Shown piece after piece: positions 39,568 to 48,763 of a stretch of 64,000 bases of DNA. Location: contig NZ_JBPBBA010000005.1 in the NCBI RefSeq assembly GCF_050896395.1, forward strand, positions 94,175 through 158,174, in the 5' to 3' direction. The notes below the pieces were generated by a model that searched no databases, had not been told where the DNA came from, and saw only the letters and a list, made by a program, of their open reading frames with translations. The translations under genes were made by a program, and so were the position numbers. Every line of letters begins with the position of its first letter. Positions within the stretch are counted from its first letter, which is position 1. The stretch is from Nioella aestuarii. Lineage in GTDB: Bacteria; Pseudomonadota; Alphaproteobacteria; Rhodobacterales; Rhodobacteraceae.

Positions 39568-41802
39568 TCAGACGAAATCCACGAACTTGTTGAACGGCAT
39601 CTCCCGCAGGCGCTGGCCGGTGGCGGCGAAGATGGCGTTTGCCAGCGCGGGCGCGGCGGGGGGCACAGGGGGCTCGCCGATGCCGCGCACGGTGCCGCCA
39701 AGCTCTACGCCGCGCACGGCGATGCGCGGGGCCTGCCAGATGCGCATTCCCTCGTGCCAGTCGTAGTTCGACTGTTCGGCGATGCCGTCCGCGTAGGTGA
39801 TCTCGCAATTGATCGCATGGCCAAGGCCCCAGATCACGCCACCCTGCACCTGGTTTTCAAAGCCAATGGGATCGACCACCGTGCCCACCTCTGCCGCGAT
39901 CCAGACGTCGTGGATGCGGATGCCTTGGGGGGTGGCCTCGACCTCTATGACTTCTGCCGTTGGCACGCCGAAGCTTTCAACCATGGCGATGCCAAGCCCC
40001 CGGTTCGCGGCCAATGAGCGGCCCCAGCCAGACATTTCACCCACGGCTTCCAGCACTGCCACCGCACGCGGGTCATTGGCCAACCGCAAGCGTTCGGCCA
40101 GCGGATCGGCCCCCGCCGCGTAGATCAGCTCATCCAGAAAGCTCTCCCCGAAGAACCCGCCTGATGACGCGCCCACGGACCGCCAGGACGAGGTTGGCGC
40201 AAGTTCCGGCACCGCATAGGCGCGCACCCTGTAGGACGGGATCGCATAGGGCGCATTCCAGACACCCGCCGGGATCTGGCTGTCGGGGCCGGGCACGTTC
40301 TGCCCAAGCCGGCCCATCTGACTGCGTGTGGGCGAAACGGCCGCAATCTGGATATCGGCAGCCGCGACCACCCCGTTTGCCACGGACCCGCGCGCCCGCG
40401 CCATACCGATCTGTCGGGGGAAATCCTGGGCGAAATCCTCTTCCCGCTGGTAGGTCAGCTTGACCGGTACACCGGGCATCTGCAAGGCGATCTCGGTCGC
40501 GAGCTTCACATGCTCGAATTCGAGCCGGTGCCCGAAACTGCCGCCCGCGAACTGGTTGTGGAAAGTCACCTGATCGGCGTCATGGCCCGTTACGGCGGCA
40601 ACCTGCTGTTGCAGAAAGCGCGGCATCTGGTGAGCGGTCCAGACCTCGACGCCCGTCTCCGTCACCTGGACAATGGCGTTCAGCGGTTCCAGCGGTTGAT
40701 GCGCCACGTAAGGCGCGCGGTATTCGGCCTCGATCACGTCGCCCGTCAGCGCAGCGTCCACATCTCCGTCATGGCGCCATTCCCGGTCCAGCCGGTCTTG
40801 GGTGAAGCTGGCGGCCACTTCGGTCCAATGGACGGCTTGATCGGCGGGATAGGGGGACGGCCCCCAATCACAGTCAATCGCGTTTACCGCCTGAAAGGCG
40901 CGCCAGGTGTTGTCGGCCACCACGGCCACGCCATTCGTCACCTCCAGAACACGGGCAACCCCGCGCATTGCTTGCGCGGTACTGGCGTCAAAGCTGTTCA
41001 GCACGCCCCGGCGCGGATTCACCCTCACGGCGGCATGGACCATGCCATCAACAGTTAGGTCTATCCCGTAGACCTGTTGCCCGGTGGACTTGGCGAGGAT
41101 ATCCAGCCGCTCGGTGTCCTGCCCGATTAGCCGCCAGTCGCTGCGCGGGGTCAGGGGGGCGTCCTGCACGGGGTCGAGCAATGCGGCCTGCGCGGAAAGC
41201 TCGGTGTAGGGAATGCGGGTGCCATCCACCAGCACCACCGCCCCCGCCTCGCAATGCAGCTGATCGAGTGGGATCGAGGTTCGGACCTCACCCGCCCGGC
41301 GCAGGGTTTCGCGCGCCATCGCGCCCGCCTGCCGGAGCTTGTCAAAACTGTCAGGGGTGGAGGATGACCCACCTGTCACCTGCATCCCCAACACCTTCAG
41401 CGCCGCCCCCATCACCGTGCGCGCCGTGCGGGCGGAAAAGCTTTGGTCGCTGGACAGGAACGGCGCGGCTTCCTCGCCCATGGCGGTGTTCCAATAGGCG
41501 GGTGAAGGATCGCCGAAGCTGATATCGAACTGCCCCGGCTCCAGCCGCATTTCTTCGGCAAGCAGCATCGCCTGCATGTGGGCGACGCCTTGCCCCAAAT
41601 CGACATGCGGGGTGATCAGGGTGATCCGCTCGGGCCCCACCACAACCCACGGGTTGAAAGTGACCTCGCCGGGTTCCAGCCCCGCCTCCAGCGGGTTTTC
41701 ATGCGGGCGGCGCACGGTATAGAGCCCGAAGGCCACCCCACCAGCCAGCACGGCAGAGCCAATGAGGAAACTGCGGCGGGCGATTTTTCCGGCACGCGAC
41801 AT
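39568..41802 (-). CDS. Molybdopterin-binding subunit of a periplasmic aldehyde/isoquinoline oxidoreductase (IorB-like)
   Basis: The 744-residue protein starts with a twin-arginine signal (ARRSFLIG, about residues 8-15). It has the xanthine oxidase-family Mo-cofactor domains, with VEVWTAHQMPRFLQQQVA, NQFAGGSFGHRLEFEHVKLA and a C-terminal VEVEATPQGIRIHDVW...GGVIWGLGHAIN. It matches the IorB type that pairs with a small [2Fe-2S] subunit and works in the periplasm, often with cytochrome c. The partner gene lies 3 bases upstream. The substrate (aldehyde or N-heterocycle) is unknown. Confidence 0.9.
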   Translation of the reverse strand: MSRAGKIARRSFLIGSAVLAGGVAFGLYTVRRPHENPLEAGLEPGEVTFNPWVVVGPERITLITPHVDLGQGVAHMQAMLLAEEMRLEPGQFDISFGDPSPAYWNTAMGEEAAPFLSSDQSFSARTARTVMGAALKVLGMQVTGGSSSTPDSFDKLRQAGAMARETLRRAGEVRTSIPLDQLHCEAGAVVLVDGTRIPYTELSAQAALLDPVQDAPLTPRSDWRLIGQDTERLDILAKSTGQQVYGIDLTVDGMVHAAVRVNPRRGVLNSFDASTAQAMRGVARVLEVTNGVAVVADNTWRAFQAVNAIDCDWGPSPYPADQAVHWTEVAASFTQDRLDREWRHDGDVDAALTGDVIEAEYRAPYVAHQPLEPLNAIVQVTETGVEVWTAHQMPRFLQQQVAAVTGHDADQVTFHNQFAGGSFGHRLEFEHVKLATEIALQMPGVPVKLTYQREEDFAQDFPRQIGMARARGSVANGVVAAADIQIAAVSPTRSQMGRLGQNVPGPDSQIPAGVWNAPYAIPSYRVRAYAVPELAPTSSWRSVGASSGGFFGESFLDELIYAAGADPLAERLRLANDPRAVAVLEAVGEMSGWGRSLAANRGLGIAMVESFGVPTAEVIEVEATPQGIRIHDVWIAAEVGTVVDPIGFENQVQGGVIWGLGHAINCEITYADGIAEQSNYDWHEGMRIWQAPRIAVRGVELGGTVRGIGEPPVPPAAPALANAIFAATGQRLREMPFNKFVDFV

Positions 41803-41805
41803 GGC

Positions 41806-42267
41806 TTATCCTTCGCTCAGACGTGCGGCGGCGTCGTGAATGGCGGCGCGGATGCGCGGGTAGGTGCCACAGCGGCACAGGTTGCCGCCCATGACGGCGT
41901 CGATATCCTCGTCCGTTGGTGCGGGCGTCACGGCCAGCAAATCGGCGGCCTGCATCATCTGACCCGACTGGCAATAACCGCATTGCGCCACCTGATGGGC
42001 GATCCAAGCCTCTTGCACCGCGTGCAGCGCCGCCCCCGGTGCCAGGCCCTCAAGCGTGGTGATCTCTGCCCCTTCCAGACTGTCTGCGGGAAGCTGGCAG
42101 GACCGCATCGCGATGCCATCCACATGCACCGTACAGGCCCCGCATTGAGCGATGCCGCAGCCGTATTTGACGCTGGTGATCCCCAGCTCATCCCTCAGCA
42201 CCCACAACAAGGGCATATCGCCTTCTACATCCACCTCTTGGCGGACACCGTTTAGTGTGAACTGCAT
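41806..42267 (-). CDS. [2Fe-2S] subunit of the IorAB-type oxidoreductase
   Basis: The 153-residue protein has a plant-type [2Fe-2S] cluster motif (YGCGIAQCGACTVHVDG plus a later Cys, about 38-60). The second helical [2Fe-2S] motif is CGYCQSGQMM...CRCGTYPRI (about 97-138). This is the standard two-cluster small subunit of molybdenum hydroxylases. ATG 42267 is chosen because AGGA precedes it by 6 bases; upstream in-frame ATGs at 42273 and 42279 lack this. It is followed by the large-subunit gene, forming a two-gene operon. Confidence 0.93.
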   Translation of the reverse strand: MQFTLNGVRQEVDVEGDMPLLWVLRDELGITSVKYGCGIAQCGACTVHVDGIAMRSCQLPADSLEGAEITTLEGLAPGAALHAVQEAWIAHQVAQCGYCQSGQMMQAADLLAVTPAPTDEDIDAVMGGNLCRCGTYPRIRAAIHDAAARLSEG

Positions 42268-42453
42268 GATCATCCTCATCTGCCCGTGGGCGCATAGGGT
42301 AGAGGTAGGAACGCCCCCGCCGCATGTCACTTGCAGATCGTGCCATTTCTCTGCCCTTCCGTGCCGTCACCCGGTTGCACAACGCCTGTTCGGGGGTGGC
42401 GCTTGATCGCGCCGGGGGGGCAGCTAGGTTGGGATCAAAGAAGGAGAACATCC

Positions 42454-43398
42454 ATGGGCCTGATGATTGACGGGATCTACCATGCCGAAGACCCCGGCCC
42501 GGACACGAGTGCCGATGGCAAGTTCCAGCGTCAAAAGGCGACGATCCGGCACTGGATAACCCCCGATGGCCCCTTCACCCCCGATCCGGGGCGCTACCAC
42601 CTCTATGCCGCGTGGAACTGCCCTTGGGCGCATCGTTCTCTGCTGATCCGGGCGCTGAAGAGTCTGCAAGATCAGATCACGGTCGCCTATGCCCGGCCGC
42701 GCCGGACGCCGGAGGGCTGGGTTTTTGATAGGGAAGGCGACTACGCGGACCCAGAGCTTGGCATTAACGCCCTGCATCAGGTCTATGCCCGCACGCCGCA
42801 GCCCTTCACCGGTCGTATCACCGTGCCGCTGTTATGGGACCGCGTAACGCGTCAGCCGGTGTCGAACGAAAGCGCCGATATCGTGCGGATGCTGAACGAT
42901 GCCTTCCCCGGCCCAGATTTCGCGCCCGCCGCCCTGCGAAACGGCATAGACGACTGGAATGCCCGTATCTATCGCGATCTGAACAACGGGGTTTACCGCG
43001 CTGGCTTCGCCAAAACCCAAGCCGCCTATGATGAGGCTGTGGCGCAGGTCTTCGCCTTGCTCGACGAGATCGAGGCGCATTTGGCAGCGAACCGCTACCT
43101 GATGGGCGAGAGTTTCACCGAGGCCGATATTCGCCTGTTCCCGACGCTGGCCCGCTTCGACGTAGCCTATCACTATGCCTTCAAATGCAACATAAGGCGG
43201 CTGATGGATTACCCCAATCTCTGGGCCTATGCGCGCGAAATCTACGCCATGCCGGGTGTGGCAGCGACCGTCCGTTTCGACATCTACAAGGCCGGATATT
43301 TCTCGCCGTCAGAGCTGCGCAACCCGCTTGGCATCGTGCCAGCAGGGCCGGTCATCAACTGGTCCGCGCCTCACGGGCGGGGTCAAAGCACCGCCTGA
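42454..43398 (+). CDS. Glutathionyl-hydroquinone reductase (ECM4/YqjG-like GST)
   Basis: The 314-residue Omega-type GST has the catalytic motif NCPWAHR near residue 54, with Cys. The long linker RRTPEGWVFDREGDYADPELG is typical of the Xi/YqjG class, and ESADIVRMLND follows. The enzyme reduces glutathionyl-hydroquinones with glutathione in the cytoplasm. AAGGAG at 42441-42446 precedes the ATG. Its 3' end overlaps the convergent ThDP-enzyme gene by 16 bp. Confidence 0.92.
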   Translation: MGLMIDGIYHAEDPGPDTSADGKFQRQKATIRHWITPDGPFTPDPGRYHLYAAWNCPWAHRSLLIRALKSLQDQITVAYARPRRTPEGWVFDREGDYADPELGINALHQVYARTPQPFTGRITVPLLWDRVTRQPVSNESADIVRMLNDAFPGPDFAPAALRNGIDDWNARIYRDLNNGVYRAGFAKTQAAYDEAVAQVFALLDEIEAHLAANRYLMGESFTEADIRLFPTLARFDVAYHYAFKCNIRRLMDYPNLWAYAREIYAMPGVAATVRFDIYKAGYFSPSELRNPLGIVPAGPVINWSAPHGRGQSTA

Positions 43399-45002
43399 AA
43401 CGCTTCACGCAGCGTGTCGGTGTAGTAGATCATCGTCGGGCGGCTTTCGGCGGCGGCGGTGGTCAGCGCCTCGGGTAGTTCCGCAGGGTCCGCCACATGC
43501 GTCACGGCCCATCCGCTGGCCTCAGCCTGCGCCTTCAGGTCTGGCGTATAGAGGTCCACGCCCACGGTGCCGATCTGCTTGGCGATCATGTAGCTCTTGA
43601 TCTCGCCATAGCCGGAATTGTCGTAAAGCATCACGATCACCGGGGCCTCGGCCTCGACCGCGCTGGCCATTTCGGGGGATGAGAACTGAAAGCCGCCATC
43701 GCCTGACAGCACCACGACCGGTCCGCCAGAGGCCAGCCGCGCCCCGATCCCGGCGGGCAGGCCATAGCCAAGCGTTCCGAACCCGGTGGTGGAGCTGTGG
43801 TAGTGCCCCGGCTTGGCGCTGGCAAAGGCCAGGTTGCCCGCATAGACCGCCTGGGAACTGTCACCCATGATGACCACACCCGGCAGCGTGTCTCGGATCA
43901 TGTCCAGCATCGCCAGATCGCCCCGCATCGCCTTATCCAGCACCAGCCGCCCGGCACTGGCCGCCATGGCGCGCGCGGCCCCGTCCTTTCGCTGATCCGG
44001 CTTGGCCAGCCCCAGCAATGCGGTCGCTGTGGCAGCGGCATCAGCCACAATCCCGATCTCGGGGGCTGCGCTGCGGGCCATCTGCACCGGGTCAACATCG
44101 ATCCGGATCATCCGCCCTTCGATCCGGAAGCCGCCATCCTCATACATATCGTAGTCGGTACGCCCCATCTCGGTGCCAAGCGCAAGGATCACATCGGCAT
44201 TGGCCACCAAAGCCCGTGTTTCAGGTTGCGAGGCGGTTAGCGACACGCCAAGCGGATGGTCGGGCGGCAACAGGCCCCGGGCATTCGCTGTCATCACAAC
44301 GGGCGCGTCCAGCGCCTCTGCAAGCGCGCGCAGGGCAACCGCCTCTTTCGCTCCGCCACCCGCCAGAATCACCGGCGCCTCGGCGGTGTTCAGCAGATCG
44401 GCTGCGTCCCTCAGGGCCGTGGCGTCCGGCGCTGCCCGCGCGATCCGCATGGGCGCATTTGGCAGCGGCATGTGATCGGCGGGCGCGGTCATAATGTTGA
44501 TGGGTATCTCAAGATGCACGGGGCGCGGTCTGCCGCCTTCGAACACGGCAAAGGCCTGCGCCAGCGCCGGGGCCAGTTCCTCGACCGTGTGGATGGTGCG
44601 CGAAAAGGCCGACACGCCGGACACCAACGCCTGCTGGTTCGGCAATTCGTGCAGCCAGCCCTCGCCCGATCCCATGCGGCCATGGGAATTGACCGCAGAA
44701 ATCACCAGCATTGGAATGGAGTCGCCAAAAGCCTGCCCCATGGCGGTGGCGATATTGGTCATGCCGGGGCCCGAGATGATGAAGCACACACCGGGCTTGC
44801 CGCTGACCCGCGCATAGCCATCGGCCATGAAGCCCGCGCCCTGTTCGTGGCGGGGGGTAACGTGGCGGATGCCGGACCCGGGCAGGCCGCGATACAGCTC
44901 TACAGTGTGCACGCCAGGGATGCCAAAGACCGTATCCACCCCGTAAAGGGCCAGAAGCTTCGTCAGGTACATGCCTGCGGTCAGTCCTGTCAGGTCGGTC
45001 AT
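43383..45002 (-). CDS. Thiamine-diphosphate-dependent decarboxylase (acetolactate synthase-like, AruI-type?)
   Basis: The 539-residue protein has the three ThDP-enzyme domains: an N-terminal PYR domain with the activating Glu53 in PRHEQGAGFMADGYAR, a central domain with ILALGTEMGRTDYD, and a C-terminal PP domain with VLSGDGGFQFSSPEMAS and the Mg/ThDP-binding NSGYGEIK. It is shorter than biosynthetic IlvB and lacks its neighbours, so it is not the acetolactate synthase for ilvC. It resembles 5-guanidino-2-oxopentanoate decarboxylase, but this is tentative. Confidence 0.85.
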   Translation of the reverse strand: MTDLTGLTAGMYLTKLLALYGVDTVFGIPGVHTVELYRGLPGSGIRHVTPRHEQGAGFMADGYARVSGKPGVCFIISGPGMTNIATAMGQAFGDSIPMLVISAVNSHGRMGSGEGWLHELPNQQALVSGVSAFSRTIHTVEELAPALAQAFAVFEGGRPRPVHLEIPINIMTAPADHMPLPNAPMRIARAAPDATALRDAADLLNTAEAPVILAGGGAKEAVALRALAEALDAPVVMTANARGLLPPDHPLGVSLTASQPETRALVANADVILALGTEMGRTDYDMYEDGGFRIEGRMIRIDVDPVQMARSAAPEIGIVADAAATATALLGLAKPDQRKDGAARAMAASAGRLVLDKAMRGDLAMLDMIRDTLPGVVIMGDSSQAVYAGNLAFASAKPGHYHSSTTGFGTLGYGLPAGIGARLASGGPVVVLSGDGGFQFSSPEMASAVEAEAPVIVMLYDNSGYGEIKSYMIAKQIGTVGVDLYTPDLKAQAEASGWAVTHVADPAELPEALTTAAAESRPTMIYYTDTLREAFQAVL

Positions 45003-45081
45003 GGGGTGCTCCTTGTTTTGTCCCGCGGACAGTTCCAGAGCTTTGGTCCGGGCGCAAGCAGGTCGCGCCCGGACCCTGTTG

Positions 45082-45645
45082 TCAGGCCCTCAACCGGTGA
45101 TGCAACAGGATCGGAACCACCAGATCCTCCTCATCCGTCAGGTGCCGGTTGAGAAAGCCGTTCAATTGCTCGGCCAAGTCGCGCACCGGACCCGCTTCTG
45201 CCGCCATTTGGGTAGGGTCCAGCGTGGCCAGTTGCACCACCCGATTGGCACCCCGCGTGAAGCGATCCAGCAGCGCGTCCAGTTCCACATGGTCGCCCTC
45301 CAGCATCTCCAGCCCCTCCGCAAAGCGAGGGTCCGCGGCCTGCAGTTCCGGGAAATACTCTCGGTCTTCCCAGGTGTGATGGCCATGCAGGTTGCGCACC
45401 AGCAGGTTGCCGAAATGCGCCAGCCGCCCGGCGTAACTGTCGGTTTCCATCCCCTTGTCGAGAAAGCGCTCGCTGTCTTCTTGCACGATCTCGCCAAGCT
45501 GGCGAAACATTTGATGGGCGCCCATCCAGTTCTGGATGGAGCGGGCGAAAGCGGGATGCGCCTGCCAGCCATCGCGTGGCAGGTCCCGCAGGAGGCTCCG
45601 CATTTCAGGCGGAAGGCCGTCCCGAGTCGTGATGTGGTGGGTCAT
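45082..45645 (-). CDS. Hemerythrin-domain protein
   Basis: The 187-residue four-helix protein has hemerythrin iron ligands: the NLHGHHTWEDREYFPEL helix near residues 86-102, GDHVELDALLD near 118, and NRHLTDEEDLVVPIL near 165. This gives the H...HxxxE...HxxxD/E pattern of a diiron site. Such proteins bind O2, NO or serve in iron or damage sensing in the cytoplasm. The N-terminal about 25 residues are not part of the usual domain. It is divergent from the His-rich periplasmic protein gene. Confidence 0.85.
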   Translation of the reverse strand: MTHHITTRDGLPPEMRSLLRDLPRDGWQAHPAFARSIQNWMGAHQMFRQLGEIVQEDSERFLDKGMETDSYAGRLAHFGNLLVRNLHGHHTWEDREYFPELQAADPRFAEGLEMLEGDHVELDALLDRFTRGANRVVQLATLDPTQMAAEAGPVRDLAEQLNGFLNRHLTDEEDLVVPILLHHRLRA

Positions 45646-45651
45646 GCCACG

Positions 45652-46998
45652 TCAGATGGGGGTCTCACGCAACCGTGACAATCCGCGCCTGCGCACAGGC
45701 AGGGGGCCCGATTGCAGAGTCGGCAATTCCGTGTAGGGTCTGGACAGGAGGAATTGACAATGACAATCATTACAGCCGCTGGAAGGCTCGCCACTATTTC
45801 GCTGGCGCTTGCCGCGCTGACCAACGTGGCTTCTGCCCAGATGCATGGGGGCAGTCACGGGCATGGTGCCGGGCAGGGTCTGAGGCACCACGGGGCAGAC
45901 GGCACCGGCCATGATGAGGTGACGATGCCGGGGTTGCGGGGCCTGAACGCCACGCCCGAAGAAAGCGCCGATCTGATGGTCATGTTCCACCACTTCGACA
46001 CGCTCTATCGAGAGGTTGAGAACCTGCCGAACGGCATCCGTACCCTGACCGGCGCGACCGACCCATACGTGATGGACGCGTTGATCCGCCACGTCACCCA
46101 GATGATCGGCCGGGTAGAGGCGGGCGACGACCCGCAGATATTCATCCAGAGCCCGACGCTCGACATCTTCTTTGCCCGCTACGATGGGTTGGTGAATGAA
46201 ATCGAGGTGACGGAAATGGGCATCGTTGTCACCCAGACCTCGGACGACCCCGAACTGGTTGCCGCGCTGCAAACCCACGCCGCCGAAGTCAGCGACATGG
46301 CCGCGCGCGGAATGCAGGCGGTGCACGAACGGATGATGCACGGGGGATGAGCCCTGCGAAGATATCTCCGTAATCCCGGCTAAAATGTCTGGATCGGCGG
46401 CGTCCTTCCAGGCCCTGTACAACGATGTAAGATGTTCGAATGTCCTTGGTTCCACGCTCTGATAGCGCCGGATTACCAAACGGGCATCGCGAACCAAGCG
46501 GCAAACATTGCCCCGGATCATTCCGCGAAGCATAGCTTCGTCCAGATCGGCGCTCTCGATACCGAGGGCGATGAACTCATAGTAATTTAGAAGCGAACGA
46601 ACCGCCTCTGCGCTTCTGCGGCGGCGATTGGCCTCATCATCCGAGATGTCCACTGTGCGTGTGGCGTCCAGATAGGCTGTGTAGGTGTCGGGATCTATGT
46701 CCGTTCCCTCGGCAAAGCAGTGCTTGCGTTGTTCCAATTGCTGCCGAAACTCTGGCGACATGCGAGTGGTGAACAGAATGTTGATGGTATGCTGCTTGCG
46801 GGACTGCGTTTCATTTTCCACAGACCGGTAGAAGAAGGAGAAGACAGCGAACAGCAGTGCCGCAATAGAGGCCGTTACTCTGGTATCGATACCGGTGAGC
46901 ACGGTGGGTGTTATCAACTGCACGACAAGCAGGAGAACGAAGACAAGGCAAAGGCCTGGCGCTACGATGAGCGTGAGAAAATGCACTTTTGTGCGCAA
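45652..46998 (-). CDS. DUF4760-like membrane protein whose frame continues antisense to the His-rich gene
   Basis: The first about 215 residues (46998 to about 46355) look genuine. Two membrane segments (about 8-30 and 38-58, VAPGLCLVFVLLLVVQLI, IAALLFAVFSFFY) lead into a helical domain with RSAEAVRSLLNYYEFIALGIE and MLRGMIRGNVCRLV, as in DUF4760 proteins. The frame then meets no stop for another 230 codons, running antisense through the His-rich gene to 45652. That part has the composition of a shadow frame. The gene may have lost its own stop by a deletion or insertion, or its tail may be spurious. Treat only the N-terminal part as coding. Confidence 0.5.
   Translation of the reverse strand: MRTKVHFLTLIVAPGLCLVFVLLLVVQLITPTVLTGIDTRVTASIAALLFAVFSFFYRSVENETQSRKQHTINILFTTRMSPEFRQQLEQRKHCFAEGTDIDPDTYTAYLDATRTVDISDDEANRRRRSAEAVRSLLNYYEFIALGIESADLDEAMLRGMIRGNVCRLVRDARLVIRRYQSVEPRTFEHLTSLYRAWKDAADPDILAGITEISSQGSSPVHHPFVHRLHSARGHVADFGGVGLQRGNQFGVVRGLGDNDAHFRHLDFIHQPIVAGKEDVERRALDEYLRVVARLYPADHLGDVADQRVHHVWVGRAGQGTDAVRQVLNLSIERVEVVEHDHQIGAFFGRGVQAPQPRHRHLIMAGAVCPVVPQTLPGTMPVTAPMHLGRSHVGQRGKRQRNSGEPSSGCNDCHCQFLLSRPYTELPTLQSGPLPVRRRGLSRLRETPI
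45760..46350 (+). CDS. His-rich exported helical protein of unknown function
   Basis: The 196-residue protein has a Sec signal peptide (about 1-26, ending ASAQ), then a His/Gly-rich stretch (MHGGSHGHGAGQGLRHHGAD). A helical domain follows with further His at HHF, RHVTQM, THAAEV and VHERMMHGG. Metal binding (copper, zinc or iron) in the periplasm is plausible; this is inference. AGGAGG precedes the ATG by 8 bases. The opposite strand is fully open here, see the DUF4760-like entry. No family recognised. Confidence 0.75.
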   Translation: MTIITAAGRLATISLALAALTNVASAQMHGGSHGHGAGQGLRHHGADGTGHDEVTMPGLRGLNATPEESADLMVMFHHFDTLYREVENLPNGIRTLTGATDPYVMDALIRHVTQMIGRVEAGDDPQIFIQSPTLDIFFARYDGLVNEIEVTEMGIVVTQTSDDPELVAALQTHAAEVSDMAARGMQAVHERMMHGG

Positions 46999-47015
46999 CT
47001 GGTTACTCCATACAA

Positions 47016-47041
47016 AAAGGCCGGAAACAAGTCCGGCCTTT
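47016..47041 (-). terminator. Rho-independent terminator after ilvC
   Basis: On the minus strand AAAGGCCGGA and TCCGGCCTTT form a perfect 10-bp stem with a 6-nt loop, followed by further Ts. It sits 114 bases past the ilvC stop, the 156-base gap 46999-47154 holding nothing else clear. Confidence 0.85.
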
Positions 47042-47154
47042 CGCTTTATTCTTTATCCGTTTCCGGCGCCTTCTTTCAGCATACTAAGCCTCCGCTTCAA
47101 GCGATGAACCTAGGATGCAATATGACCCTTAACAGCGGGTTAATCAACGAAGGA

Positions 47155-48177
47155 TCAGTTCTTGGCCTTGTCGACCATCTTGCCGGCGGAGATCCACGGC
47201 ATCATGCCGCGCAGTTTCTCACCGGTGGCTTCGATCTGGTGTTCGTCGTTGATGCGGCGGGTTGCCTTGAAGGACGGCTGGCCAACGGCGTTTTCCAGCA
47301 TGAAGTCGCGCACGAACTTGCCGGTCTGGATGTCGGTCAGAACCTCTTTCATCGCCTTCTTGGTCTGCTCGTAGGGCAGGATGCGCGGGCCGGAGACGTA
47401 TTCGCCATACTCAGCGGTGTTCGAGATCGAGTAGTTCATGTTGGCGATGCCGCCTTCGTAGATCAGGTCCACGATCAGCTTCACTTCATGGAGGCACTCG
47501 AAATAGGCCATTTCCGGCGCGTAGCCCGCTTCCACCAGCGTCTCAAAGCCCATGCGGATCAGCTCAACCAGGCCACCACACAGAACCGCCTGCTCACCGA
47601 ACAGGTCGGTTTCGCATTCTTCGCGGAAGTTGGTCTCGATGATGCCTGAGCGGCCGCCACCGATGGCGGAGCAGTAGGACAGACCGATTTCCAGCGCGCG
47701 GCCCGAGGCGTCGTTGTTCACGGCCACGAGGCAGGGCACGCCGCCGCCCTTGGTGTATTCGCCGCGCACGGTATGGCCGGGGCCCTTGGGGGCCATCATG
47801 ATCACGTCGACGCCGGGCTTGGGCTCGATCAGGCCGAAATGCACGTTCAGGCCGTGGGCGAAGGCAATCGCCGCGCCTTCGCGCAGGTTGTCATGCACGT
47901 ATTTCTTGTAGGTCTCTGCCTGAAGCTCATCGGGCATGGTGAACATGATCAGGTCGCACCAGGCCGCCGCTTCGGCGATGCCCATGACCTGAAGGCCTTC
48001 ACCTTCGGCCTTGGCGGCAGAGGGCGAGCCTTCGCGCAGGGCGACGACGACATTCTTGGCGCCGGAATCGCGCAGGTTCAGCGCGTGGGCATGACCCTGA
48101 GAGCCATAGCCCAGGATGGCCACTTTCATGTCCTTGATCAGGTTGATGTCGCAATCGCGGTCATAGTAAACGCGCAT
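47155..48177 (-). CDS. ilvC: Ketol-acid reductoisomerase (NADP+)
   Basis: The 340-residue class I enzyme begins MRVYYDRDCDINLIK. It has the NADPH-binding loop LGYGSQGHAHALNLRDSG (about 23-40), IMMAPKGPGHTVRGEY, and the metal-binding knotted domain with DLFGEQAVLCGG and ECLHEVKLIVDLIYEGG. It makes dihydroxy-isovalerate and -methylvalerate in branched-chain amino acid synthesis. It is divergent from two Lrp-type regulators across an AT-rich 130-base gap, which makes local regulation likely. Confidence 0.97.
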   Translation of the reverse strand: MRVYYDRDCDINLIKDMKVAILGYGSQGHAHALNLRDSGAKNVVVALREGSPSAAKAEGEGLQVMGIAEAAAWCDLIMFTMPDELQAETYKKYVHDNLREGAAIAFAHGLNVHFGLIEPKPGVDVIMMAPKGPGHTVRGEYTKGGGVPCLVAVNNDASGRALEIGLSYCSAIGGGRSGIIETNFREECETDLFGEQAVLCGGLVELIRMGFETLVEAGYAPEMAYFECLHEVKLIVDLIYEGGIANMNYSISNTAEYGEYVSGPRILPYEQTKKAMKEVLTDIQTGKFVRDFMLENAVGQPSFKATRRINDEHQIEATGEKLRGMMPWISAGKMVDKAKN

Positions 48178-48307
48178 GTCTGTTCCTCCGAAAGATTGAC
48201 TGGCGCTTGTCTAGCGCCCTGCTTCCGCAAGTTCGAGACGTGTATTGGAAGAAAATCCTACATATGATAGAAAATCATTCTCAAAATATCGAAACAGTAG
48301 ATATTAT

Positions 48308-48763
48308 ATGCTTGATGACACGGATCGGCGCCTTCTACGCCTGTTGCAGACCGACCCCGAGATGCCAGTGGCGGAACTTGCGGAAGCAGCGCGGGTTGCG
48401 GCCGCGACCTGCTATAAACGGCTCGACCGGATGCGCGAAGACGGCGTCTTGCGGGCGACGCGGACGGTGATCGACTGGCGGGCGCTTGGGTTTACGGTGG
48501 AGGTCTCTTTGCGGATCACGCTCGACAAGACCCAGAGCCGTGCCTTCGATGAGATCATGGAGGCGGCGCGCGAAATCCCGGAGGTGGTGGAAATTCAGAC
48601 CTTTCTGGGTCGGGTCGATCTGCGCCTTCTGGTGCTGGCCCGCGACATGGCCCATTACCAACAGGTTTATCGAGACCGCATTCTGGCATTGCCCCATATC
48701 ACCGATATCGAGGCGCTGATGCAGGTGGCGACGATCAAGGATCAACGGACCTTGCCGATATGA
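48308..48763 (+). CDS. Lrp/AsnC-family transcriptional regulator (first of two)
   Basis: The 151-residue protein has an N-terminal helix-turn-helix (LDDTDRRLLRLLQTDPEMPVAELAEAA..., about 1-55) and a RAM ligand-binding domain (about 65-145, PEVVEIQTFLGRVDLRLLVLA). ATG 48308 matches the family start; upstream frame to 48245 is unlikely. The gene is divergent from ilvC and overlaps the second Lrp gene by 4 bp. AT-rich DNA with an AGAAAATCATTCT stretch lies ahead and may be its operator. Its effector is likely an amino acid. Confidence 0.92.
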   Translation: MLDDTDRRLLRLLQTDPEMPVAELAEAARVAAATCYKRLDRMREDGVLRATRTVIDWRALGFTVEVSLRITLDKTQSRAFDEIMEAAREIPEVVEIQTFLGRVDLRLLVLARDMAHYQQVYRDRILALPHITDIEALMQVATIKDQRTLPI

